A model generated the notes under the pieces. That model had not been told where the DNA came from. It worked only from the letters and a program-made list of their open reading frames with translations, and made no database searches. Of a stretch of DNA of 64,000 nucleotides, positions 1 through 7,503 are shown piece by piece (position 1 is the first letter of the stretch; every line of letters starts with the position of its first letter). The position numbers and the translations under genes were made by a program. Source of the stretch: Protaetiibacter mangrovi (GTDB taxonomy: Bacteria > Actinomycetota > Actinomycetes > Actinomycetales > Microbacteriaceae); NCBI RefSeq assembly GCF_024752305.1, contig NZ_JANTHX010000007.1, positions 464,306 to 528,305 on the forward strand. The letters run 5' to 3'.

Positions 1-793
1 CGCAGATCCCGTCGTAGTCCGCCATGGTGACCTCGTCGTCGAACGCGCCGGAGATCGGGTCCATGAGCCAGCAGAGGTAGGCGTCATCGTCGAGATCCGC
101 CGTCGCGGCGCGGGTGTCGATGCGAAGCGCCCCGGCGTCGTCGGTGCGGTAGAACGCGGTCGCCTGATCGAACGAGCTGGAGACGATCACGCGCGTGGCC
201 CGGTCCCAGTCGGTGACGACCGGTCGTACCGCCTCGTCGAGGGTCCGTTCGAGCTGCTGCTCCGCGGCGATCCGCTGCGCCTCGGCCTCCGCGGCTCGGC
301 GCTCGTTCTCTGCGACCACGGAAGGACCCGCGAATGCGGCGACCGAGAGGATCACGACGAGCGAACCGCCCAGGCGCGCCCACCATCGAGGCAGTGCAAC
401 CGCCGCCGCTCCCACGGCGAAGACGGCGGCGGGCACGACGCCGACATCGACGCCGAGGGCGGGAATCCAGTGGACGGGTATCTCCCCGGCGCTCACCAGC
501 AGCGCCACCGCCCCAACCGTGCCGGCGAGAGCCGCCGCGACGCCGGCGACGACCTGGCGCTTCCGGGTGACCACCCAGAGCGCACCGGCGGTGGCCCCAC
601 CGATCGCTGCGGCGAAGACGAGCGCGAAGGCGAGGCCGACCGGCGGTACGAACAGCACCGCGGCGAGCACGGCGGGCGCCGACAGCATGATGATCGCATC
701 TACGACCAGGGCGAGGCCCAGCCCGGCGAGCATCCGGCCCGCACCGGCGCGCGTGGGCCGCTGCGCCTGTTGACGGGCGGCGGTGTCGATCAT
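1..793 (-). CDS. Membrane protein of unknown function, 3' end outside the window
   Basis: An open minus-strand frame starts at ATG 793 and runs off the left edge, giving at least 264 residues without a stop. The first half is strongly hydrophobic with about five predicted membrane segments (stretches such as LGLALVVDAIIMLSAPAVLA and AVFAVGAAAVALPRW). After the last segment comes an alanine/glutamate-rich stretch (ENERRAAEAEAQRIAAEQQ) likely to form a helix or short coiled coil, and then a soluble domain of mixed composition. The ATG at 815 in another phase hits a stop at once, so 793 is the best start. It lies 50 nt after the kinase gene on the same strand and may belong to the same transcript. 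I do not recognise the family and infer only a membrane location. Confidence 0.7.
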   Translation of the reverse strand, partial: MIDTAARQQAQRPTRAGAGRMLAGLGLALVVDAIIMLSAPAVLAAVLFVPPVGLAFALVFAAAIGGATAGALWVVTRKRQVVAGVAAALAGTVGAVALLVSAGEIPVHWIPALGVDVGVVPAAVFAVGAAAVALPRWWARLGGSLVVILSVAAFAGPSVVAENERRAAEAEAQRIAAEQQLERTLDEAVRPVVTDWDRATRVIVSSSFDQATAFYRTDDAGALRIDTRAATADLDDDAYLCWLMDPISGAFDDEVTMADYDGIC

Positions 794-842
794 CGGCCGG
801 GCCCCGGACCCATGTGCGTCATGGGTCGATGCTAGGGATCCC

Positions 843-2522
843 TCAGCGCCGCCGCATCGTGAGGGCGACGTGGATGAGCGGCACCGCGGATGCCGCCATC
901 AGCGCCCACCCCCAGGGTTCGTCTGCACGCACGAGCAGCACCCCGCTGAACAGCATCGCCGCGAACACGATCGCCGAGATGAGGCGGCTGAGCAGCCGCT
1001 CGAGCGAGGAGAGCCGATTCTCGACGCCGGGCGCACGAACGGCCAGCTGGCCCCGGTCGATGCGGGTGACGAGCTCGTCGACGCGCTGCGGCAGACGGCC
1101 GATCGTCGTCGCGTAGCCGACCGCCCGGCGGCCGAGCTCGCGCACGTCGCCCACCGAGTTGCTGAGCACCGAGCGCGCGAACGGGTCGACCGCATCCCAC
1201 ATGTTGAAGTCGCGGTTGAGGGCGCTCGTGACGCCCGAGATGAGTGAGATGGTGCGGATCAGCAGCAGGAAGTTCTCGGGCAGCTGGAACGGCAGCGACC
1301 GGATGGTGTCGCCGAACTGGCGCGCGAACGCCTCCAGCTCGCGGGGGTCGAGGTCGCGAAGCTCGGCCACCCCCATGCCGCCGAAGCGGTCGAACGACGC
1401 CGCCATGGCGCGCTCCAGCTCCTCGGTGTCGGCGCCCGGCAGCAGCACGCCGAGGCGCTCCAGCGAGGCGACGAGCGCCCGCCCGTCGCGCGCGACGACC
1501 GCCAGGATGAAGTCGCGCAGACCCGCCCGCAGCGCATCCGAGATCTCGCCCATCATCCCGAAGTCGACGAAGGTGAGCCGCCACGCATCCGTCGAGCCGC
1601 GCGGCCCCGGGGTGACGAAGATGTTGCCCGGATGCGGGTCGGCGTGGAAGAAGCCGGCCACGAAGATCTGCTGGAACGTCGCGCGCGCGAGCTCCTGCGC
1701 CACCGCGGCCGGGTCGATGCCGACCGCCTCGAGGGCCGCGACGTCCGTGATCTTGATGGCCGTGACATCCGACAGGGTCAGCACCCGCAGCGAGGTGCGG
1801 TCCCAGACGACGGCGGGGGTGCGGATGCGGGCGTCGCCCGCGAAGTCGGCGGCGAAGCGCTCGGCGTTGCCCGCCTCGTTCAGGTAGTCGATCTCGGCGA
1901 GGCTCGTGGTGGCGAACTCCTCGACGAGCCCGGGTGCGTCCACCCGCGACGAGACGAGCCGCACCCGCATGAGCCAGCGACCCACCCGGCGCAGCGCCGC
2001 GAGGTCGACCTCGACGACCTGCTCGATGCCCGGACGCTGCACCTTCACGACGACGTCCTCGAAGCCGACGTCGGCTGCGACGCCCGGAGACAGCCGCGCG
2101 CGGTGCGCCTGCCCGAGTGAGGCGGCGGCGATCGGCACCGGGTCGAACGCGGTGAAGGCGACCTCCAGGGGGATGCCGAGCTCGGCCTCGGTCTGGGCGC
2201 GGATGCGCTCGAACGACTCGGCCGCCACCTCGTCCTGCAGGCCCTCCAGCTCGCTCGTGATCTCGGGCGGCAGCACGTCGAGCCGGGAGGAGAGGAACTG
2301 CCCGACCTTGATCATGAGCCCGCCGAGTTCGACCGCGAGACCGTGGAAGCGTCGCGCCAGCCGCTGCAGCCGCGCCGCGCGACCGCGTTCGGCGAGGCCG
2401 CCGAACCCGATGCGCGGCAGCACGAGCTCGAACCACCACGCCTGCACGAACGCACGCGTCGCGAACCGCATGATGCGGCGGTAGCGGGCGCGCAGCTGCG
2501 CGGCGTCGCCCGACTGCGGCAT
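843..2522 (-). CDS. AarF/UbiB (ABC1) family atypical kinase
   Basis: The 559-residue protein carries the hallmark KVGQ motif (residues 72-75) of the ABC1/UbiB/ADCK family, a region with HADPHPGN in the catalytic loop position and a DFG motif (FVDFGMMGE). It ends in two hydrophobic segments (around AIVFAAMLFSGVLLV and WGWALMAASAVPLIHVAL) that would anchor it to the membrane. Family members are atypical kinases or ATPases that support isoprenoid quinone synthesis or lipid homeostasis. The substrate of actinobacterial members such as this is not established. The start lies 4 nt after the stop of the PadR regulator gene, so the two are almost certainly cotranscribed and translationally coupled. 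Length and motif order are normal for the family. Confidence 0.9.
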   Translation of the reverse strand: MPQSGDAAQLRARYRRIMRFATRAFVQAWWFELVLPRIGFGGLAERGRAARLQRLARRFHGLAVELGGLMIKVGQFLSSRLDVLPPEITSELEGLQDEVAAESFERIRAQTEAELGIPLEVAFTAFDPVPIAAASLGQAHRARLSPGVAADVGFEDVVVKVQRPGIEQVVEVDLAALRRVGRWLMRVRLVSSRVDAPGLVEEFATTSLAEIDYLNEAGNAERFAADFAGDARIRTPAVVWDRTSLRVLTLSDVTAIKITDVAALEAVGIDPAAVAQELARATFQQIFVAGFFHADPHPGNIFVTPGPRGSTDAWRLTFVDFGMMGEISDALRAGLRDFILAVVARDGRALVASLERLGVLLPGADTEELERAMAASFDRFGGMGVAELRDLDPRELEAFARQFGDTIRSLPFQLPENFLLLIRTISLISGVTSALNRDFNMWDAVDPFARSVLSNSVGDVRELGRRAVGYATTIGRLPQRVDELVTRIDRGQLAVRAPGVENRLSSLERLLSRLISAIVFAAMLFSGVLLVRADEPWGWALMAASAVPLIHVALTMRRR

Positions 2523-2526
2523 CCGG

Positions 2527-3045
2527 TCAGTCCTCGGCGAGGATCGCGTACAGCCTGCGCCGGGCCTCGTCGACGATCGCGACGGCGCGCTCGTTCTGCT
2601 CGGCGGTGCCGTGCTGCACCACCTGCGACGCCGCCTGCGCGAGCTTCACCCCGGCCTTCGGCAGCGCCATGCCGCGCTCGGCGCGGGCGCGCGCCGACTC
2701 GGCGGCTTCGGGGGCGTCGGCCGCCTCCGCCGCCTCACGGCCGGAGTCGGTGAGGGAGTACACCTTGCGCTCGCCGGTCTGCTTCGCGGTGACGAGCTTC
2801 TCGTCGGCGAGCAGCTGCAGGGTGGGATAGACGGTGCCGGCGCCCGGCGACCAGGCACCCGAGGTGCGGGCCTCGATCGCCCGGATCACCTCGTAGCCGT
2901 TCATCGGCCCGGCGAGCAGCTCGACGAGGATCGCGGTGCGGATGTCGCCCGGGCCGCCCCGGCGACCCACCGCCGAGGCGAAGGTCTCGCGGAGACCGTC
3001 GAGGGCCTCCCAGAAGTCGAACCCGTTCGGTGCTGATGCGCGCAT
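2527..3045 (-). CDS. PadR family transcriptional regulator
   Basis: 172 residues. The central part (about residues 35-110) is a PadR winged helix: ILVELLAGPMNGYEVIRAI followed by SPGAGTVYPTLQLLADEKLV and the wing GERKVYSLTDSGREAA. After it comes an alanine/glutamate-rich helical C-terminus suited to dimerisation. PadR proteins are usually repressors of a neighbouring transporter or membrane-stress gene. Here the direct downstream partner is the AarF/UbiB kinase, 4 nt away, which is an uncommon pairing. A GAGAGGA ribosome site precedes the ATG. The effector cannot be told from sequence. Confidence 0.9.
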   Translation of the reverse strand: MRASAPNGFDFWEALDGLRETFASAVGRRGGPGDIRTAILVELLAGPMNGYEVIRAIEARTSGAWSPGAGTVYPTLQLLADEKLVTAKQTGERKVYSLTDSGREAAEAADAPEAAESARARAERGMALPKAGVKLAQAASQVVQHGTAEQNERAVAIVDEARRRLYAILAED

Positions 3046-3185
3046 GTCGGAATCCTCTCGGCGATCAGGCCACGATACGCCCGACGCCTGGGCGCCGGTC
3101 AGGATCGGAGAAGCCGGCCGGCGCCGTCGCTCGCTAGCGTGACGGGTGAGGCGCGATCGGGCGCCGGAACCCCCAGGAGGTCGCC

Positions 3186-3647
3186 ATGTCGTACGTCGTC
3201 GATTTCGTCGATGTCTCGCCCGTCGGGCTCGAGAGCTCGCCCGTCGCCGAGGCTCTCGCGGGGCTCCGCGCCAACGAGGCGCGCTACTTCCGCAACAAGT
3301 ACGAGCACGTGTTCACCGTGGAGCCCGCGAGCGAACGCCCCGACATCGTCGAGTGGGTGAACCGCATCCTGGCCGAACGCGACATCGTGATCGCCTCGCC
3401 GGCGCTCGAGGCGACCGAGTTCGAGGTCGACGGCATCCGCTGGTCGTACGTGTTCTACGAGAGCGGGCTGTCGATCAACGTGCTCTACACGCTCGACCAC
3501 GCCGGCAAGCGCGCCGTCGGGTTCAAGCTCACCGACGGCATGGCGGTGCCCGCCGAGCTCGCCGACAAGTTCAAGTTCGCCCGCCAGCGCTCGAAGCTCG
3601 CCGGCACCATCCGCGGCTCGTACTTCGCCATCAAGGGCGAGTACTGA
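3186..3647 (+). CDS. Conserved-looking small soluble protein of unknown function
   Basis: 153 residues with a strong ribosome site (AGGAGG, 7 nt before ATG 3186). The protein is charged, has no membrane segment or signal peptide, and shows no motif I can assign. Recognisable features are an N-terminal stretch with LRANEARYFRNKYEH and a C-terminal basic stretch KFKFARQRSKLAGTIRG. It is transcribed away from the PadR gene, with 140 nt between the two starts. Codon use matches the neighbours, so it is a real gene. No function is assigned. Confidence 0.75.
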   Translation: MSYVVDFVDVSPVGLESSPVAEALAGLRANEARYFRNKYEHVFTVEPASERPDIVEWVNRILAERDIVIASPALEATEFEVDGIRWSYVFYESGLSINVLYTLDHAGKRAVGFKLTDGMAVPAELADKFKFARQRSKLAGTIRGSYFAIKGEY

Positions 3648-3695
3648 GGCGACAGACGGGTCGCCCGCCGACGATCGCACGTCGCCGCCGTGATC

Positions 3696-3708
3696 TAGCC
3701 TCGGTGCA
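3696..3708 (+). promoter_or_regulatory. -10 element and leaderless start of the FetB-like gene
   Basis: TAGCCT at 3696-3701 is followed by exactly 6 nt and then the ATG at 3708. This places the transcription start at or next to the start codon, and no Shine-Dalgarno sequence precedes it. The same TAGNCT-N6-start arrangement occurs at 12140 and 26550. No convincing -35 box is visible. Confidence 0.45.
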
Positions 3709-4475
3709 TGGAGTCGCCCTGGGTCGGCACGGCGATCGCCCTCGTGCTGCTCGCCGGCACCGCCGCGGGCACGCTGTCGGTGATGCGCGTGCCGGCGTCG
3801 TGGGAGCCGCTCGTCGCGCTCGTGCGGGCCGCCCTCCAGCTCGCCGCTCTCAGCCTCATCCTGACGGGCATCATCTCCGACCCGCTCTGGGTCGCGATCG
3901 GACTCGTCGTGATGCTGGCGGCGGCGTTCGGCACCGCCGCCCGGCGCTCGAGGGCGACCGGCCCGGATCTGATCCCGCTCGCCGTGGCCATGGTGGCGGG
4001 GCCGGTCGTGGTGATCGGCGTGGTGTTCGCGACAGGCGCGGTCGAGCTGTCCCCGCGCTACACCCTCGCGATCGGCGGGATCATCATCGGCAACACGATG
4101 ACCATCGCCATCCTGACGCGACGACTGTTCCGCGAGGCGGCGCATCAGCGCTGGGACGAGGTCGAGGGGTGGCTCGCGCTCGGCGCGACCCCCTGGCAGT
4201 CGACGCGCGAACTCGCCCGCGGGGCGATCCGCAGCGCTCTCCTGCCGTCGATCGATCAGACCCGCACCACCGGCATCGTCGTGCTGCCGGGTGCGTTCGT
4301 CGGCGCGATCTTCGCGGGCGCGTCGCCCCTCGAGGCGGGACGGTTCCAGCTCGTCGTGCTCGCCGGCATCCTGGCGGCGGGCGCTGTCAGCGCGACGTTG
4401 CTGCTGCGACTGGGGGGCGGCGTCCGACAGAAACCGCCCGCCCCCGAGGGCGCGGGGGCGGGGCGAGGCGGCTGA
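3708..4475 (+). CDS. FetB/UPF0014-family ABC transporter permease
   Basis: 255 residues with about six or seven membrane segments. It matches the FetB (YbbM, UPF0014) family in the conserved stretch IGGIIIGNTMTIAILTRRL and in QTRTTGIVVLPGAFVGAIF near the C-terminus. In Escherichia coli FetB works with the ATPase FetA in iron homeostasis. No FetA-type ATPase gene is adjacent here, so the partner must be encoded elsewhere. The start is chosen at ATG 3708, directly after a -10-like box. The last 20 codons are very GC-rich and lie within a hairpin-forming sequence, giving an odd proline/glycine/alanine tail. Confidence 0.85.
   Translation: MESPWVGTAIALVLLAGTAAGTLSVMRVPASWEPLVALVRAALQLAALSLILTGIISDPLWVAIGLVVMLAAAFGTAARRSRATGPDLIPLAVAMVAGPVVVIGVVFATGAVELSPRYTLAIGGIIIGNTMTIAILTRRLFREAAHQRWDEVEGWLALGATPWQSTRELARGAIRSALLPSIDQTRTTGIVVLPGAFVGAIFAGASPLEAGRFQLVVLAGILAAGAVSATLLLRLGGGVRQKPPAPEGAGAGRGG
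4437..4462. terminator. GC-rich stem-loop at the convergent gene ends
   Basis: CCCGCCCCC (4437-4445) and GGGGGCGGG (4454-4462) form a 9-bp stem with an 8-nt loop inside the last codons of the permease gene, 50 nt before the end of the convergent SDR gene. There is no T tract on either side, so termination is only a guess. Confidence 0.3.
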
Positions 4476-4512
4476 CCGCACGCGTCCCGCAGACACCTCA
4501 CCCCGCTCCCGC

Positions 4513-5277
4513 TCAGGCGGCCGCGTGCGGGTCGGTGCGGTTCAGCGTCGCCACGACCTGTGCGTAGTCGCCGCGCGCCTCGCCGTAGCGCAGGAACTTG
4601 ACGCGCTCCACCTGGATCTCGGTCGCCTCCCCCGCCGCGAGGATCGACATGACCTCGTCGGCGAACTCGTCGAGAGGCATCGCGAACGGGTTCTCGGCGT
4701 GACCGGGCATGAGGTCGGTCTGCACCGCCGGCGGCTCCAGCTCGAGCACCTCGACCGAGGTGCCGGCCAGCTGCAGGCGCAAGCTCTCGCTCAGCATGTG
4801 GATCGCCGCCTTGGTGGCGTTGTAGCTGGGCGTGACGCGCAGCGGCGCGAACGCCAGACCGGACGACACCGTCATGATGGTCGCCGCGGGCTGCGCGCGC
4901 AGGTGCTCGATGAGGGCGCCGATCAGGCGGATGGGTCCGAGCAGGTTGGTCGTCACCGTCGCCTCGGCGGTCTCGACGAATCCCGCCGGGGTCGTCCAGT
5001 CCTCCGCACGCATGATGCCGGCCATCGCCACGACGACGTTGAGCGACGGATGCCGCGCGATGACCTCGCGCGACGCCTCCGCGATGCTGTCGGCATCCGT
5101 CGTGTCGATCCGCACGGTGTCGATGCCGGGGTGCCGCCCGGCGATGTCGGCGAGGAGCTCGGTGCGGCGACCGCCGACGATGACGGTGTTGCCGGCCTCC
5201 TGCAGGCGCAGCGCGAGGGCGAGACCGATGCCGCTCGTGGCACCGGGGATGAAGATCGTGTTCGAGTCGATTCGCAT
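4513..5277 (-). CDS. Short-chain dehydrogenase/reductase (DltE-like)
   Basis: 254 residues with the classical SDR layout: the cofactor motif GATSGIG near the N-terminus (TSGIGLALALRLQEAG), an arginine pair after strand beta2 (GGRRTE) pointing to NADP(H), the structural NNAG position replaced by AMAG, the catalytic serine in TVSSGLAF, and YNATK with the catalytic Tyr and Lys. The tail resembles DltE-type SDRs. The substrate is unknown. It is divergent from an XRE-MmyB regulator across a 100-nt gap that contains an inverted repeat, a common regulator/SDR pairing in actinobacteria. Confidence 0.9.
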   Translation of the reverse strand: MRIDSNTIFIPGATSGIGLALALRLQEAGNTVIVGGRRTELLADIAGRHPGIDTVRIDTTDADSIAEASREVIARHPSLNVVVAMAGIMRAEDWTTPAGFVETAEATVTTNLLGPIRLIGALIEHLRAQPAATIMTVSSGLAFAPLRVTPSYNATKAAIHMLSESLRLQLAGTSVEVLELEPPAVQTDLMPGHAENPFAMPLDEFADEVMSILAAGEATEIQVERVKFLRYGEARGDYAQVVATLNRTDPHAAA

Positions 5278-5327
5278 GCCTCGAGTGTTCGCCGCATCCG
5301 GGGCGCCGGGCAGAGAGCGCTTGTCGG

Positions 5328-5342
5328 GGGATCGGCGATCCC
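5328..5342. promoter_or_regulatory. Inverted repeat between divergent SDR and XRE genes
   Basis: GGGATC-GGC-GATCCC is a perfect 6-3-6 inverted repeat in the middle of the 100-nt divergent intergenic region. It is a good candidate for the binding site of the XRE-MmyB regulator, controlling both directions. This is inference from position and symmetry only. Confidence 0.4.
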
Positions 5343-5377
5343 TGGTTCCCGGCCCGGGCAGCGCGCATGATGGGGGG

Positions 5378-6238
5378 ATGGACCGTTCCTCGCTCGCCGC
5401 ATTCCTGCGGCGCCGCCGCGAGACGCTCCGGCCGGAGGACGTGGGCCTGCCGCCCGGCGCGCGGCGCCGTGCACCGGGCCTTCGCCGCGAGGAGGTCGCG
5501 CAGCTCGCGCTGATGTCGACCGACTACTACACCCGCCTCGAGCAGCAGCGCGGCCCGCAGCCGAGCACGCAGATGCTCGCCTCGCTCGCCCGCGCGCTGC
5601 GGCTCACCGCCGACGAGCGCGACTACCTGTTCCGGATGGCGGGGCACACGGTGCCCGATCGGCTGTCCGCCGCCGACCACGTCGCCCCCGCACTGCAGCG
5701 CGTGTTCGACCGGCTCTCCGACACCCCGGCGCTCGTGATCTCGCTGCTCGGCGAGACGCTCGTGCAGAACGAGCTCGCCGCCGCCCTGCTCGGCGACCAC
5801 AGCGGCGCCCGCGGTTGGGAGCGCGTCGAGGCGTACCGCTGGTTCATGCGCCCCGACACCGATCGCGCGCGGTATCCGGAGGCCGACCACGCCCGCCACA
5901 GCCGCGCCCTCGCCTCCGGACTGCGCGCCGCGTCCGGGGCTCTCGGCCCGCGCTCGCGGGCGGCCGAACTCGTCGAGGTGCTGCTGCCCCGCAGCGCCGA
6001 GTTCGCCGAGCTGTGGGAGCGGCAGGAGGTGGCGCAGCGCTTCGCCGACCACAAGATCCTCGTGCACCCTGAGGTCGGGCCGATCGAGCTCGACTGCCAG
6101 ACCCTGTTCACCGAGGACCGCTCGCAGGCGCTGCTCGTGCTGACCGCGGAGCCGCGCAGCGAGGCGGAGGAGAAGCTGCGGCTGCTGGCGGTGCTGGGGA
6201 GACAGGAGTTCGCGAGCACGCCAGGGCGGAGCAGCTGA
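5378..6238 (+). CDS. XRE family regulator with MmyB-like C-terminal domain
   Basis: 286 residues. An N-terminal Cro/C1-type helix-turn-helix (about residues 5-75; APGLRREEVAQLALMSTDYYTRLEQ) is followed by an MmyB-like ligand-binding domain related to PAS folds (from about residue 105, PALVISLLGETLVQNELAAALL, to the end). Members with this layout regulate a divergent oxidoreductase gene, as here. I use ATG 5378, preceded by a GA-rich stretch, since the frame remains open far upstream through the promoter region. The truncated dienelactone hydrolase gene begins 1 nt after its stop, suggesting that the original operon continued downstream. Confidence 0.9.
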   Translation: MDRSSLAAFLRRRRETLRPEDVGLPPGARRRAPGLRREEVAQLALMSTDYYTRLEQQRGPQPSTQMLASLARALRLTADERDYLFRMAGHTVPDRLSAADHVAPALQRVFDRLSDTPALVISLLGETLVQNELAAALLGDHSGARGWERVEAYRWFMRPDTDRARYPEADHARHSRALASGLRAASGALGPRSRAAELVEVLLPRSAEFAELWERQEVAQRFADHKILVHPEVGPIELDCQTLFTEDRSQALLVLTAEPRSEAEEKLRLLAVLGRQEFASTPGRSS

Positions 6239-6239
6239 G

Positions 6240-6458
6240 ATGGCGACGATCCTGATGTTCCACCACGTGTACGGGCTCACGGACGGGGTCGTGGCGGTGG
6301 CCGACTGGCTTCGTGAGGGCGGTCACGTCGTGCACACGCCCGACCTGTTCGACGGTCACGTCTTCACGTCGATGGACGAGGGCTTCGCCTACGCCCGACG
6401 CGACGACGTCGACACGGATGCGCGGGCCGACGCGGCCGCGAGCGAACTGCGGGACTAG
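6240..6458 (+). pseudogene. Dienelactone hydrolase family gene, 3'-truncated remnant
   Basis: The first 55 or so residues (ATILMFHHVYGLTDGV..., then VHTPDLFDGHVF, SMDEGFAYAR) match the N-terminus of the alpha/beta-hydrolase dienelactone hydrolase family, which normally runs to about 190-240 residues. After ARRDD the similarity to the family pattern is lost and the frame stops at 6458, so the catalytic Cys/Asp/His are all missing. It starts 1 nt after the XRE-MmyB stop, preceded by a GGAG site, so it was once part of that operon. It abuts a MarR remnant, marking a deletion or insertion point. Confidence 0.75.
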
Positions 6459-6667
6459 TCGATCGCGAGGCGAACCCAGACGACGGACGCAGTTCCTTCG
6501 CGAGCATTAGCAAGGTGGGTCGCGCGCAGCTTGAGAAGGCAGCTCCGGCCCATCGCGCAACGATTGCTGACGCGATGAGCGGTAGCCTCACTGGCGCCGA
6601 GATTCAACAGCTCGCTGATCTGCTCGAGAAGCTGAACACGGGTAGCGAGCTCGATCCACGGCGCTAG
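6452..6667 (+). pseudogene. MarR family regulator, 5'-truncated remnant
   Basis: Read in the frame ending at TAG 6665-6667, the sequence encodes GLVDREANPDDGRSSFASIS, the wing of a MarR winged helix with its DxxDGR signature. The typical MarR C-terminal dimerisation helices follow (KVGRAQLEKAAPAHRATIAD, then LTGAEIQQLADLLEKL). The N-terminal half, including the recognition helix, is absent and no start codon is available. The frame differs from that of the hydrolase remnant it touches, so the two were joined by recombination. Its stop codon overlaps, on the other strand, the stop of the last gene of the defence operon. Confidence 0.7.
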
Positions 6668-7500
6668 TCGCAGTCCGCCGCGTCCTTGAGTTGACTTTGT
6701 TGAGTCCACGTAGCGAACGTGCCGGGGCTATCCGAGCTGCAGATGGTTCGAGATAGCACCAGGCTCGAGGGAACAATCGCCACGGCCCGCTCGTCTGTCA
6801 GCAGCGTGGTCCAATCTGAGTCCGCCTGCAGCACGTAGGCGACCACCGAGGGTGAATCAGCGAGCTCGATCTGTTCGATAGGTAGCCACATGTTCTTGGG
6901 CGAGATGAGCACCCCAATCACCACAGCCATGACGGTGGCCATGGAGTCGGGCCCTGCCCTTCCCTCAGCAATGCGGGGCCATCGACGCTTTGCGGCGCGC
7001 CACCCGAAAGCGAGACCGAGAAGAGCAGCCGCGAGCGCGAGAAGTCCCAAGAGGAGGGTCCAGCTCGTCGTGTACAGGAGCACCAAGGCCGCAATCGGGA
7101 CAGCAATCGAAGTCGCCCCCGGGTGCCGTGCGATCGTTCGGAGGGCTCTCACACGCGCCTTGCTGTCAGTGACCAGAACCACCACCGCAACGCCGACGAG
7201 AGCGGGCACCAACGAAACCATCGTGCCCACCAGCACCGCCGGGATATCGAGTGTGCGCAGCAGCACCAGGAACAGCGAGGTATCGCCACCCGAATACATC
7301 CAGATCCGCACCGCGGCCGCTGCTAACGGAACAATTGCAATCAGCAGAGCCGTGTCGAGCCCAATGCCCGGGTGGCTGTCCACCTCCGGTCGGGGGGCGG
7401 GCTCTCGCTTCGCGCGACGCTTCAGAGCGGATCTCACTGCTGAATCGTGCCGCGAAGCCGTCACTCCTGCCACACCCCTTGGTGGGGGTGCTGGGGCCAT
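6664..7500 (-). CDS. Membrane protein, fifth gene of the Qat operon
   Basis: 278 residues. A polar, basic N-terminus of about 45 residues is followed by four or five membrane segments (for example GLDTALLIAIVPLAAAAVRI, IPAVLVGTMVSLVPALVGVA, LLLGLLALAAALLGLAFGW, SMATVMAVVIGVLI) and an outside-or-inside C-terminal domain of about 75 residues with two cysteines (CSSD and DCD). It begins 3 nt after the qatD stop, so it is cotranscribed with qatABCD. I do not recognise it as a standard Qat component. It could be an accessory effector or an immunity protein, or simply a hitch-hiking gene. No Shine-Dalgarno at good spacing is seen, consistent with translational coupling. Confidence 0.75.
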   Translation of the reverse strand: MAPAPPPRGVAGVTASRHDSAVRSALKRRAKREPAPRPEVDSHPGIGLDTALLIAIVPLAAAAVRIWMYSGGDTSLFLVLLRTLDIPAVLVGTMVSLVPALVGVAVVVLVTDSKARVRALRTIARHPGATSIAVPIAALVLLYTTSWTLLLGLLALAAALLGLAFGWRAAKRRWPRIAEGRAGPDSMATVMAVVIGVLISPKNMWLPIEQIELADSPSVVAYVLQADSDWTTLLTDERAVAIVPSSLVLSRTICSSDSPGTFATWTQQSQLKDAADCD

Positions 7501-7503
7501 CGA

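Noticed and set aside
195-773. Plus-strand open frame opposite the membrane protein
   Set aside because: The product is Ala/Thr/Pro low complexity, while the minus-strand frame gives clear membrane segments.
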